From: Sphingobacterium oryzagri
Lineage (GTDB): Bacteria; Bacteroidota; Bacteroidia; Sphingobacteriales; Sphingobacteriaceae
Direction: 5' to 3'
Assembly (NCBI RefSeq): GCF_028736175.1
Contig: NZ_CP117880.1
Location: forward strand, 1,054,001 to 1,118,000
DNA length: 64,000 nucleotides
Shown one piece after another: positions 44,980 to 53,811 of the stretch (positions are counted from its first letter, which is position 1; each line of letters starts with the position of its first letter). A program made the position numbers and the translations under genes. The notes below the pieces were generated by a model, which saw nothing but the letters and a program-made list of their open reading frames with translations, searched no databases and was not told the DNA's origin.

Positions 44980-45591
44980 TCATTTTTTTGATAACTTGTA
45001 TGAGATTGTCCGTTTCAATTTTAACAAGAATGTAATGATCAGATAGAAGATAATCATCAGAACAAAATTGAAAGGTATTAGCCAATATCCTAAAATCTCG
45101 TACTGCTGCATTTCGGGGCCGTTCTCTAAAATACCATAATTAACAAGCTTACCATCTTGGTAAAAAAGACCCGTATTTTTTGGGAATAGCAATTTTCCGA
45201 AAATCAAAGCTAGAAAAGAAAATAGGAATATGTAAAGAAAAAAGAATACAGTATATATCAATCCATTTGAAAGGTTTAGTATTAATGCTTTAAAAACATG
45301 TATTGGATTGAATGTTTTTGTTGCTTGGAGAAGTTTTTTTTCAGCTATTAAAGGTTTAAGTACCTCGTTCGGTACTCCTAAACGTTCCAAAGTGTCTATG
45401 AGACTGACTAATTCGCTAGTTTCATTACTTCTTGCAATTAAGCTTTCATATATATGGCTACTTATTTCCGCTAGAATATCATTTCGATCTTCCTTGGAAA
45501 GCACCTTTGTTGCTGACTCGATTTGTTTTAAATAATTTTCATAAATCTTTTGAGCATTACTATCTGAAAACTGTATTTTTTTGAAAGTCAT
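44980..45591 (-). CDS. HAAS-domain (DUF1700-like) membrane protein
   Basis: A 203-residue protein. The N-terminal ~85 residues are helical and match the HAAS/DUF1700 style (YLKQIESATKVLSKEDRNDI, then LGVPNEVLKPLI). Two transmembrane segments follow (~112-132 YTVFFFLYIFLFSFLALIFG; ~170-190). Such proteins are encoded with PadR regulators and are thought to act in membrane-linked sensing. The gene is 6 bp after padR and surely cotranscribed. Confidence 0.82.
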   Translation of the reverse strand: MTFKKIQFSDSNAQKIYENYLKQIESATKVLSKEDRNDILAEISSHIYESLIARSNETSELVSLIDTLERLGVPNEVLKPLIAEKKLLQATKTFNPIHVFKALILNLSNGLIYTVFFFLYIFLFSFLALIFGKLLFPKNTGLFYQDGKLVNYGILENGPEMQQYEILGYWLIPFNFVLMIIFYLIITFLLKLKRTISYKLSKK

Positions 45592-45597
45592 AATTTT

Positions 45598-45930
45598 TTA
45601 TTGTAGTTTGTTTAGAATCTTGGACAACTCCGTCCATTGTGTTTTCATCTCTTCTAGGACGTACTTTCCTTTCTCAGTTAAAAAGTAGTACTTCCTCGGA
45701 AGGCCAGTTTCTTGTTCTACCCATTTAGAACTAAGTAAATCTTCGGTTTTCAATCTATTCATGAGGGGATAAAGAGTTCCTTCAGCAATTTGGATTTCGG
45801 TAAGATTTTTCATTTTTTCAATAAGCTCATAACCATACAGCTCTTCCTTACTCAGAAAGAGGAGGACAATAAAAGGTAGCGAGCCCTTTTTCAACTGGGA
45901 TTTCCATTTGGGAATAAACTCATGTTCCAT
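45598..45930 (-). CDS. PadR-family transcriptional regulator
   Basis: The 110-residue winged-helix repressor has the family pattern: PFIVLLFLSKEELYGYELIE, AEGTLYPLMNRLKTEDLLSS, and YYFLTEKGKYVLEEM. PadR proteins bind ATAC/GTAT-type inverted repeats and release on ligand or signal. The -7 element lies 4 bp before its ATG, so its mRNA would be leaderless or nearly so. Its own promoter and that of the TonB-receptor operon at 50.4 kb carry the same inverted repeat, suggesting autoregulation and control of that operon. Confidence 0.92.
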   Translation of the reverse strand: MEHEFIPKWKSQLKKGSLPFIVLLFLSKEELYGYELIEKMKNLTEIQIAEGTLYPLMNRLKTEDLLSSKWVEQETGLPRKYYFLTEKGKYVLEEMKTQWTELSKILNKLQ

Positions 45931-45934
45931 TCAA

Positions 45935-45971
45935 CAAAGATAGTAAAATACATAGTAATCCAATGTATTTT
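45935..45971 (-). promoter_or_regulatory. padR promoter with PadR-type operator
   Basis: On the minus strand TTG (45961-45963) and TATCTTTG (45935-45942) are 18 bp apart. Between them lies AAAATACAT-N9-ATGTATTTT (45945-45953 and 45963-45971), a perfect inverted repeat of the PadR-box kind. Binding would block the promoter. Confidence 0.7.
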
Positions 45972-46248
45972 GTTAGATTTGTTAGCATAACTTTATGATT
46001 ACTTGAAAAATAGTCGGTCCTAGGAGTCAACTTACCAATGAAATGTTTCTTTTTCAGCTCGCCAAAGCCTTCATTTTCTAGACTTATTCTAAGAGAATAA
46101 AATTTAAGTTTGTTCTAACAACCTTTTTTTCAACATATCTTTAAACTGAAGCTGATGAATTAACTCCAACCACAGCTTCCAAAGCTAAACTTTCATATTT
46201 TTCAATAATAATTTTATCATCTTATGCTTATTGGAAAGGTTATATTAA
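45972..46248. other. Intergenic region with no gene
   Basis: About 280 AT-rich bases between the padR promoter and the oxidoreductase fragment; no open frame, repeat or RNA gene seen. Confidence 0.4.
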
Positions 46249-46655
46249 ATGAAAAGATATGATGCAATTGTTGTTGGCGCGGGGCTAAACGGTTTTGTCG
46301 CAGCAATCACTTTCAACAATAAGGTCTCTCAACATTATTAATAGAAAAGGATGATGAGATCTATGGAGGATTACGAACCAAAGAGCTTACTTGCTCTGGT
46401 TTTGAACATGATTTATGTTCTACGATTTATCCGATAATATTGGCCTCACCGTTCTTTAATAATTTACCGCTGACTTCGCATGGGTTGTCATTTGTGTTGC
46501 CAAAATATTCAAATGCAAATCCTCTTGTTGATGAAAACCCTGCTATACTATATAATAATCTTGCAGATACTGCTTATGATCATCTATCTTTTCATTACAG
46601 AAACCCAATCAAGTATCTTTATTTTACTTCGATGATTTTAAATTTCCGAATCTAA
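46249..46655 (+). pseudogene. FAD-dependent oxidoreductase (phytoene-desaturase-like) fragment
   Basis: The N-terminal dinucleotide-binding motif is clear: MKRYDAIVVGAGLNGFVAAI. A frameshift near 46321 moves the frame to GLSTLLIEKDDEIYGGLRTK and GFEHDLCSTIYPI, then SPFFNNLPLTSHGLSFVLPK. The family has ~500 residues, but only ~135 remain and the rest is missing, so this is a broken remnant. Confidence 0.8.
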
Positions 46656-46827
46656 AATTTTAGTTTATTTTGGGGAGGAATAATTTGTGAAAAGGACAGT
46701 TTTTTGGTGAAAGGCAACGATTGCTTTTACGAATAAGCCCCCAATATAGCACTATTATCGAGGGCTTTACTTTTGTGTGTAAAAATTGTAAAGAACTTCT
46801 ATTGTAGTTCAGAAAAACAACACATTC

Positions 46828-47610
46828 CTAACGACTTTTCGTTTGATTGGTCATCATCGTAATCATGCTATTTTTAGACTTAAAGACGCTTTCTATGGGA
46901 ATCGTCTTTATTTTGAGCATTTCATCTTTATATTTTTCGATTTTGGATAAAATTTGTGGGATTTCCTTAGTGTACTTTATGCTGTGAATACTAGTTTGAT
47001 CAAATGCGGTTTCGGTTTCAATCACAAGTCCCGGTAGACCATCAAAAATTTCGGGCCCAACCATGATAGGAACCTCTGACGTAAACCAAACTGCACAATA
47101 GTTTAAATTGTTTAAAATAGCTTTCGTGCAATTATATTTTCCTATTTTCCTAGTCTCGTCGGTAATTTTCCATTGAAGAGTTGAGATATTACCAGCGAAA
47201 TTATGTGAAGCTCCCGCAACATTTTCCTTTCCATATATCTCTCCATCAGAATCTTTAAGAACAAATTCGTAATTACCTCCAGAGTTAACTCCGTTTACTA
47301 GTGTGGTAGAATCTAAATGATAAATTGAATGATTTGTTTTGGTATCAAGAGTTAGAGTAAAGTAATATTTTTGTTCACCTATCATTGATATTACATTATT
47401 TCTTTCAGACTGATCAGGAATCTGCTTACTTAGAACATCTACGATCAATGGAGACAGCGCTGTGGATACATAATTTATCACAATGTAACGTCCATCTTCT
47501 CTTGAATTTACTTGAGCCGGAACAGCTTTAGATAAAAGAATTAATATGAAACTGAAAATGCTTGCATAAATAATAAAGCTTGGTGTAGTTTTTTTTGTTT
47601 GTGTTTTCAT
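46828..47610 (-). CDS. GLPGLI family protein
   Basis: The 260-residue exported protein has an N-terminal signal/anchor (FIIYASIFSFILILLSKAVP) and the family core at ~145-200: WKITDETRKIGKYNCTKAIL, CAVWFTSEVPIMVGPEIFDG, LPGLVIE, close to the name-giving GLPGLI motif. The function is unknown; these proteins are usually encoded with a carboxypeptidase-regulatory/TonB-receptor-like protein, as here (9 bp after it). Expression probably depends on the PadR-type operator upstream of the partner. Confidence 0.9.
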   Translation of the reverse strand: MKTQTKKTTPSFIIYASIFSFILILLSKAVPAQVNSREDGRYIVINYVSTALSPLIVDVLSKQIPDQSERNNVISMIGEQKYYFTLTLDTKTNHSIYHLDSTTLVNGVNSGGNYEFVLKDSDGEIYGKENVAGASHNFAGNISTLQWKITDETRKIGKYNCTKAILNNLNYCAVWFTSEVPIMVGPEIFDGLPGLVIETETAFDQTSIHSIKYTKEIPQILSKIEKYKDEMLKIKTIPIESVFKSKNSMITMMTNQTKSR

Positions 47611-47619
47611 AAAATTAAT

Positions 47620-50226
47620 TTATTTGAATTTATATTTAAAAAAAATCAGTGCATATCGTATAACTGCGTCATTACTAACTAGTGTGTTGATTCCTTGGTT
47701 TATAATTATGTAGTTGTTGTATGTGACGTTGTCAAATACTGGAAAGAAGTCGTCTACATTTCTCCCCCTAATTCCGAAAGCAGTTTGCTTATGATGGTAT
47801 TCAAGATGGAAGTTTACATTTCTTCGTACCAGTTTATTTCCATAAAGACGGTCGGTCCAATACAGGAAATTTACACGCCCCTCGAATCCACCTTTTCTGA
47901 CTATTGCCTCGAAGCTCGATTTAAAACTTTGTGCGTCAAAACTTTGGTTTAGAGAATTAACTTTGAAAGCATTGGCTTTACTTTGGATATTGAAGTTAAT
48001 AACGCTGGAATTTAAAGTTTCCAATTTAACGCCTAATATCGGGCCTTTTTGTACCATCTCAAATTCTGATAATCCATTGAAGGCGGTATTTATTGCATGT
48101 TGATACCCTATTTCTCCAGACGCCGTTACAGGGTAGTTGGACGAAAACATTCTTATTGCACCATCTACTTTAGCGGTTATGGTTCTAGATAGGGGGGAAT
48201 TTCTCGTTTCAAATATTCTTACTCCTGAATTGTTCAATTGTAAGAAATTCTGATTTAGCATGCCCTTGCTAAGCGTATGATTGGCCGAAATACCCCAAGA
48301 TCTTCCTTTAAATAAATTGTTGTACGCGTAGCCAATGCTATGACGGTCATTCCTATTGAACGAATTAATTAATCGTTCGTTGCCTAGGCTAATATCCATG
48401 TAATTGATGATTCTATCTACCGCATAGTCTATATGATTTAGGTTGTATTCCCTATTAGCAACTACGTAGTATCTATATAATCTTTTGTCATAGCTAAAAT
48501 CTAACTTAAATGGAAGGAAGAAATGCTGTGTTCGTTGGATATCGTAAAAGCTTAATTGTATTTGCGTCTTATAGTTTATATACTTGAGGAGCTCTTCTCC
48601 AGATACTCCGAACATTAGCATTTGGTGTATCGCATTTCTCGTTGTTTTATTTGGGCTGCTGCTTTGGATATTAACTGCGGTTTCCTTCATTCGCTCGATT
48701 TGATATTGAGTCCATGGCATAAAACCCAACTTATTCCTGTATTGCAATTTGGTGGAAAAGGAAAGATTAGATTTTGATATCTCTGGTGAAAATAACGATT
48801 GTTCGTTTACATTATCTTGTACGCTACTTAAGTTATTAGATTGTTCGATCTGAGTTCGTTCGTAGTTTAGCTCATTGTTCCAAAGATATTTATTCCCGAA
48901 ACGTTGTGAATGATGGAGTGTGTGATTCATGCGAATGTTATCACTGTTTCCTAAAGACGAAACATTAAAACTTCTGTCAAAATTCTCTTTAGGTAGATCA
49001 ATATGGCTATTCCGGCTATCCTTATGTTGAATTATGTGTGCGTTCAGTTGATAACCTACAAGCATATCAGTATTTGGTTTCCAGTCGAATGAAGTCGCAT
49101 TGAAAAGTGTATTATACCTATCTGAATTAATGTTATTTTGTGACTGTATTGGATGTCCTTCAGGTGATATACTAGAAACTCCCTCGCTGGCAGTCCTGTC
49201 GTTCGCAAGATAGTACCATGTTGAATTCATACGTATAGTTTCTTTTTGGAGTCTCAATGTCGCTGTGGATGTAGAACGTGAATCATGTGTTCGGGCGACG
49301 TTTTGATCAAATAGACCGTTTACAAGTCCAGTCTCCATAGCAGAAAATTTACCTTGCCTATTAAATATTGCATTTATTTCACGGCTAGATAGCGGTAAAG
49401 CGCCAAAGTTATTGGTGTTTTGAGTTACAAAGCTGTTAATATATTTTGAAAAATATAAAAGTTTACCCCTTCCCTGATATTTTTTTTTTGCACCGTAAGC
49501 ACCTTCTATATCTCCTACCGCAATATTTTGCATATCGTCATGTGTATTGATGTTGAGAAGTGTTTCTCTTTTATCCTCAAAACCTAGTATAAATTGATCG
49601 CGATAATTATTTTGAATACTGATGCTTTCGATTAATTGCTTTTCAATCGATTCTAATGCGATTTTATTTTGGTTGATAAATGCCGATTTACCGTTGATAT
49701 TAATTTTGTCAATGTTTTTACCCCTATATAATATGGCTCCGTCATCGCTAACTGTAAATGCAGGGTGTTTTGATAAAATTTCATTAAGATTACTGTTTTC
49801 TGTAAGTGATAGATCGTCTATGTTGATGGCTACGGAGTCAGGTTCCATATCACTAACTAGAACCTCTACTTCATCCAGCGGTATAGCTTCTTCTTGCAGG
49901 CAAAAATTCATTCTTTTGTCGATTAGGTCATTTTTAGTGATTTTTTTCTCCATTCTTGAATATCCTATCGCGTGAATCGATAATGAAATTTGATCTTTGA
50001 GCGTAAATTCAATTTTGTAGAATCCAGTTTTTCCGCTGGAAGCGTAACTTAATATTTTATTTGAATCATCCAATAACGTAATCAATGCTCCCGCAATAGG
50101 CTTATTTTCTTTGTTAGTTACAATACCTTCTACTTGAATCTTATTTTGCGCCGCCGCACTGAATGATAGCAATACTATCACTGCTAATAATAAGCTTTTT
50201 GTTTGCAATTGAATTACTTGCGTCAT
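47620..50226 (-). CDS. TonB-dependent-receptor-like outer membrane protein with carboxypeptidase-regulatory domain
   Basis: An 868-residue outer membrane protein: signal peptide (SLLLAVIVLLSFSAAAQ), a CarboxypepD_reg-like domain (~30-110, KIQVEGIVTNKENKPIAGAL), a plug-like part (~145-215, SLTENSNLNEILSKHPAFTV), then a long b-barrel of ~650 residues. It is of the GLPGLI-associated type that may import or export peptides or metals; a ligand is not evident. A longer frame starts at 50337, but 50226 gives the signal peptide. The promoter with operator is at 50435-50484. Confidence 0.87.
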   Translation of the reverse strand: MTQVIQLQTKSLLLAVIVLLSFSAAAQNKIQVEGIVTNKENKPIAGALITLLDDSNKILSYASSGKTGFYKIEFTLKDQISLSIHAIGYSRMEKKITKNDLIDKRMNFCLQEEAIPLDEVEVLVSDMEPDSVAINIDDLSLTENSNLNEILSKHPAFTVSDDGAILYRGKNIDKININGKSAFINQNKIALESIEKQLIESISIQNNYRDQFILGFEDKRETLLNINTHDDMQNIAVGDIEGAYGAKKKYQGRGKLLYFSKYINSFVTQNTNNFGALPLSSREINAIFNRQGKFSAMETGLVNGLFDQNVARTHDSRSTSTATLRLQKETIRMNSTWYYLANDRTASEGVSSISPEGHPIQSQNNINSDRYNTLFNATSFDWKPNTDMLVGYQLNAHIIQHKDSRNSHIDLPKENFDRSFNVSSLGNSDNIRMNHTLHHSQRFGNKYLWNNELNYERTQIEQSNNLSSVQDNVNEQSLFSPEISKSNLSFSTKLQYRNKLGFMPWTQYQIERMKETAVNIQSSSPNKTTRNAIHQMLMFGVSGEELLKYINYKTQIQLSFYDIQRTQHFFLPFKLDFSYDKRLYRYYVVANREYNLNHIDYAVDRIINYMDISLGNERLINSFNRNDRHSIGYAYNNLFKGRSWGISANHTLSKGMLNQNFLQLNNSGVRIFETRNSPLSRTITAKVDGAIRMFSSNYPVTASGEIGYQHAINTAFNGLSEFEMVQKGPILGVKLETLNSSVINFNIQSKANAFKVNSLNQSFDAQSFKSSFEAIVRKGGFEGRVNFLYWTDRLYGNKLVRRNVNFHLEYHHKQTAFGIRGRNVDDFFPVFDNVTYNNYIIINQGINTLVSNDAVIRYALIFFKYKFK

Positions 50227-50434
50227 AGATATATGTGTAGGAGTGATGATTTGAGACACCCTTCGATGTTTTGTATTTCGCTGTTCCAGAAGACGGAAGA
50301 CGCTAGGGATTTTTGATCTTATTTTAGTGCTAGTCATTTCTAATTAACTCCTTGTCGTTTTGGTTCTTGAATCGATCGGTGTCATAGTAATACAAAAATA
50401 TATGGCTACTTAAGAGTAATCTATTTTTGTATTA

Positions 50435-50484
50435 CAAACATATAACAAAATACATTGTTATGCAATGTATTTTGTTATATGTTT
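50435..50484 (-). promoter_or_regulatory. Promoter and 22-bp inverted-repeat operator of the TonB-receptor/GLPGLI operon
   Basis: Arms 50436-50457 and 50463-50484 are perfect 22-bp inverted repeats around TTATG. On the minus strand TTG is followed after 20 bp by TATGTTTG (50435-50442), so the repeat covers the promoter. Its centre, ATACAT-N9-ATGTAT, equals that in the padR promoter with the same 9-bp spacing. Confidence 0.72.
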
Positions 50485-50687
50485 TTCGCAATTCGATTTT
50501 TAGTCAAGAAAATAGTGTAAATCGAATTTTAGCCCTCAAATCTATTATTTCTATCAAACATGAATAGAGATAATAGGTTAAAATGGGAAACGGAAGATTA
50601 GTGATCTTTTATATTCTTAAAAGGAATTTAAATTAAAAGTCGTTGTTTAACGCTGAAAAATTATTGCACTATTATAAGATAACATGT
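50485..50687. other. Intergenic region between the receptor operon and the HTTM gene
   Basis: About 200 bp, AT-rich, nothing further recognised. Confidence 0.35.
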
Positions 50688-51500
50688 TTATGTAAGTTTT
50701 TTCTTAAATAAGGATTGCCAACCTTGTGGTAAAATGGCTTTCTCACTCGTATTAGAGAAAGGGTAAAGTGCGGTTATGTTCCATACAATCATGATGATTG
50801 AGAATGCTGTTAGTTGTAAAATTATGGCGATACCTAAATGAAATAATATTATTAAGTAAAGAAATGTAATGTGCAACCTTTTTTGTATCAATATGAGAGG
50901 ATATGCAATTTCGAGTATCACTGTAAATATTCCCAAAAGAATTGGAAGCAATGGATAATTGGAAAAAAAATCCACAAAAATAGTATTTTTGTCAATAACT
51001 GTGCGATAGTGTATTGCATTCAAAAATTTTTGACCATTCCACCAGCCTGTGCTATCGATTGCTTTTGATAGGCCTGAAAAGAAATAGCAAATTGCTAACA
51101 AAACCTTGATATGAAGGATCATGAATACAGATGCTCTCTTTTTTGATATTAAATTATCTAAAGATAAAGCTGATGATACGGAAAATAAGGTGCAAAAGAG
51201 TAATGAGAGGTGCATGAATTCATCGTATCCATATATCAGTAACGGCGAGTTATAATATATTATCAAGTTTAATACAAGAGCAATTGCGGCAGCTAGTCTC
51301 GTTAAAAAGCCAAATAAAAGAAAGACTAGTGCGATAATGTATAGCACACGTAAAATTGAAAAAAGTATTCGTAAGTTATTATCGTTGAAAATCTCTAGTA
51401 ATCTAAAAGCTAAGATTTCGCGCTGATTCGTCGCATCGTGCATGTCTTTAATGGTTATCGTTTCACCACTAAAGAGGTCAAAAAAGTCAGTCCCATACAT
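50688..51500 (-). CDS. HTTM domain membrane protein (gamma-carboxylase-like)
   Basis: A polytopic membrane protein, 270 residues from ATG 51500, with about six transmembrane segments. The family motif is CYFFSGLSKAIDSTGWWNGQ, matching the YFxxGxxKxxxxxWxxG region of HTTM proteins and vitamin-K-dependent carboxylases, including the Lys at the carboxylase active position. The frame continues upstream of 51500 without a start codon and encodes a fitting first membrane helix (IDYASFFRICISLIAIVSIL); either a non-standard start is used or a frameshift near the A/T tract at 51572-51585 cut the gene. It is last in the operon peptide - 212-residue protein - HTTM. Confidence 0.8.
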   Translation of the reverse strand: MYGTDFFDLFSGETITIKDMHDATNQREILAFRLLEIFNDNNLRILFSILRVLYIIALVFLLFGFLTRLAAAIALVLNLIIYYNSPLLIYGYDEFMHLSLLFCTLFSVSSALSLDNLISKKRASVFMILHIKVLLAICYFFSGLSKAIDSTGWWNGQKFLNAIHYRTVIDKNTIFVDFFSNYPLLPILLGIFTVILEIAYPLILIQKRLHITFLYLIILFHLGIAIILQLTAFSIIMIVWNITALYPFSNTSEKAILPQGWQSLFKKKLT

Positions 51501-51599
51501 TAATATGGATACTATAGCTATCAGAGATATACAAATCCTAAAGAAGCTGGCATAATCTATACTAGAGAGTATTTTTAAAAAAAATATTATATGTTATTT

Positions 51600-52238
51600 T
51601 CACGGTGTGTAAAAAGTGTAGCTGTAGATTTGGTACAATCTTCTTTCTTCAGCGTTAGAGTGTATTGTGTTGGGAAGAATGTAATAAAAATTTGCGTTGA
51701 AAGATGAGGTTGAAACAGTGGGGTTTTTAGTAGCTTCTCCTAGCTGTTTTAGTATCTTTGAAATTCGTTTTTCTTTTGTAACAATGTCATGCTCTAAAAT
51801 CCTTATCTGTGTAGAGTCTGTTCCCGTTGCGTTGAGGAGGTTTAACTTGTCAATTGACAGTCGTAATGGAGATGCTAAACGGAAAGATAGAGTAGTTCCC
51901 AATGCGGCGGCTCTTATGCGAGCGTTGTTATTGCTGAACTTGTCGGAATAAGCTCTTTTGTAGTTGTTGTTTATTTCATTATTAACATAGTCAAATTCCA
52001 CGTATGCCGAAGCAAAAAGTCCTTTTCCAAAAAAGGCAAATGCTGAATTCATTTTAAAAAAATGAAAGATTTCCCTAACATAATTTTTTGTGGTAAACTT
52101 TGCATAATCCGACTCGTGGAGATTTAGATTACACCAAGTGACAGATTTAAAGAACGCTGCGGAGGAAAAATAAAGAAGATTGATTGCGTAAAAAAATAGA
52201 AAGCAAATCTTTAAATAATGGACGGTTTTTTGAATCAT
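51600..52238 (-). CDS. Membrane-anchored protein associated with the HTTM gene
   Basis: The 212-residue protein has one N-terminal transmembrane segment (KICFLFFYAINLLYFSSAAF) and a soluble outside part with HFFKMNSAFAFFGKGLFASA, in the style of DUF5819-like partners of HTTM proteins; the match is by eye and weak. Residues ~140-175 are helical and Lys/Glu-rich. The stop is about 100 bp from the HTTM start codon and even closer to its likely true start, so both are one operon. Function unknown. Confidence 0.65.
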   Translation of the reverse strand: MIQKTVHYLKICFLFFYAINLLYFSSAAFFKSVTWCNLNLHESDYAKFTTKNYVREIFHFFKMNSAFAFFGKGLFASAYVEFDYVNNEINNNYKRAYSDKFSNNNARIRAAALGTTLSFRLASPLRLSIDKLNLLNATGTDSTQIRILEHDIVTKEKRISKILKQLGEATKNPTVSTSSFNANFYYILPNTIHSNAEERRLYQIYSYTFYTP

Positions 52239-52253
52239 AAAAAGGTATTCGAA

Positions 52254-52290
52254 GGGATCGGTTTTCTTTTTACAGTCCCCCGATCCCTAG
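52254..52290 (-). terminator. Stem-loop between the peptide gene and its operon partners
   Basis: GGGATCGG / CCGATCCC arms within the ~87-bp gap. It may end part of the transcripts and so make the peptide mRNA more abundant than the membrane genes. Exact limits may be off by a base. Confidence 0.5.
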
Positions 52291-52325
52291 ATGAAATATT
52301 AGCTATCTCTATTCAAAATATATAA

Positions 52326-52577
52326 TTATTCTTCTACTTCTTCTTCTACTGGCGGTGGATTGGTCGGCTCGTCTGATTGAATGAACCAATCCGGATTTAA
52401 TATCCAATTGGCTGCAGCTTCTGCTTTCAAGTTTGCTGTAGCTTCTGTGGTAATAGTAGGGATTACACTTTCAATTGAGTTTGCGTTTGTTGATTCAGGA
52501 GTGATTACGGCTGATAGTCCTAAAGACGCTACAGCTACAGCTCCAAACATCCCAAACGTTTTTTTTTGATTTTTCAT
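52326..52577 (-). CDS. Small secreted/anchored peptide with acidic tail
   Basis: An 83-residue peptide beginning MKNQKKTFGMFGAVAVASLG, a leader-like N terminus with a hydrophobic stretch, then STNANSIESV, a central NLKAEAAANWILNPDWFIQS segment and a C terminus rich in Pro and Glu (PPPVEEEVEE). It resembles secreted peptide families of Bacteroidota (NVEALA-like) only loosely. It is followed by a stem-loop, then by a membrane protein and an HTTM protein, so it may be their substrate. The start at 52577 is preferred to 52652. Confidence 0.7.
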   Translation of the reverse strand: MKNQKKTFGMFGAVAVASLGLSAVITPESTNANSIESVIPTITTEATANLKAEAAANWILNPDWFIQSDEPTNPPPVEEEVEE

Positions 52578-52651
52578 AAATCTGTTTTTTTTATTAGAAA
52601 TAATTATTAAAAAAATAATACTAATAAAGGCCTTTTGAATTAGTAAGTACA

Positions 52652-52681
52652 CAATTATACCTTATTATATTTCAAATACAA
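52652..52681 (-). promoter_or_regulatory. Promoter of the peptide/HTTM operon
   Basis: On the minus strand TTG (52679-52681) is followed after 19 bp by TATAATTG (52652-52659), one mismatch from TAnnTTTG. The leader before the peptide start is ~70 nt. Confidence 0.5.
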
Positions 52682-52957
52682 AATATAAATAGATTAAAAT
52701 TCTTTTTTTTTTATAATCAATCATTTAAAAAATATGAATTTTAATTGATTTTTATCGTTTTTAACGTAAAATAGTCCTTGCTTGTTTAAAATAATAATAT
52801 TTTATTGTGGATTTATTTTTCTTTTATTTTTTTTACATAAAATGTATTGTTTTATTGAATTAAACTTTTTTTATTTTTCTAAATGACTGCAGGTTGGATA
52901 TGCAACGTCAAAAAACTGATACGATTATTAAAGTATAGCTACTTCCACAGGTATCAT
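52682..52957. other. Very AT-rich intergenic region
   Basis: About 275 bp of T- and A-runs between the peptide promoter and the IS256-type remnant; no gene seen. Confidence 0.4.
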
Positions 52958-53786
52958 GGGCCCCATCCCGAAAAGTGTGTAATTGCTGTTTTTTCAAGTT
53001 TCCTAACTATGCTAAAAATTCATACTTTGTAGATAGATAAAAAATGGAAAAAGAGAAACATATTACCGATGATTTATTGAGCCAGTTCAGCACTTGAGAA
53101 GAATTGTTCAGTTTTTTAGGCGAGCTTCAAATGCGTGGTATAGAGAAGCTCTTAGAAGCAGAGCTCGATGGTCACTTGGATTATCAGAAAAACCAGAAAT
53201 CGGACAACCCCAATTTCCGTAATGGACATATAACCGCCACCGATAATCTGAAAGGATTCACCGAAGCTATAATCAGTGTTTTCCCGCAATGTCAAACACA
53301 GATATGTGTAGTACACCAGGTGAGAAATGCATGTAAATTTGTGCCCTATAAAGATAGAAAGCTTTTCGCAACGGATATGAAACCCATTTATCATGCGCCA
53401 AATGAGCTGGCTGCCAGGCAGGCCTTGCAACACCTCTCAGATAAATGGAAACACAAATACCCTTATGCGGTGAAAGGTTGGGAAAACAATTGGGATAATC
53501 TTACAGTCTTTCTAGGGTTTCCGCTAGAAATAAGAAAAATTGTATACACCACAAATCTGATAGAGAACCTAAATGGACAAATCAGAAAATATACACGAAA
53601 TAAGATGTCCTTTCCAACAGATACAGCAATTACTAAATCTGTATTCCTGGCTATACAACATGCCACAAGGCAATGGGCTAGACCCCTAAAAAACTGGGGA
53701 ATGTTGTATGGGCAATTTTGCCTTATATTTGAAGAAAGGATCTTGAAAAACTAAAAACCAGTTTACACACTTCGAGGGATACCGCC
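52958..53786 (+). mobile_element. IS256-family element, internally deleted
   Basis: The ends are imperfect inverted repeats: left CCATCCCGAAAAGTGTGTAA (52963-52982) against the reverse complement of TTACACACTTCGAGGGATAC (53763-53782). The transposase between them has a stop and a large deletion. The right end is duplicated: CACACTTCGAGGGATACCGC occurs at 53766 and again 21 bp later. Confidence 0.75.
53044..53754 (+). pseudogene. IS256-family transposase remnant
   Basis: The frame begins MEKEKHITDDLLSQFST, has an in-frame TGA at 53095-53097 and continues EELFSFLGELQMRGIEKLLE. After NPNFRNGH it jumps to ITATDNLKGFTEAIISVFPQ, so roughly 150 or more residues, including the first catalytic Asp region, are deleted. 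The conserved end (CQTQICVVHQVRNACKFVPY; YTTNLIENLNGQIRKYTRNK) is intact. It cannot make an active transposase. Confidence 0.9.
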
Positions 53787-53811
53787 CACACTTCGAGGGA
53801 TACCGCCATCG

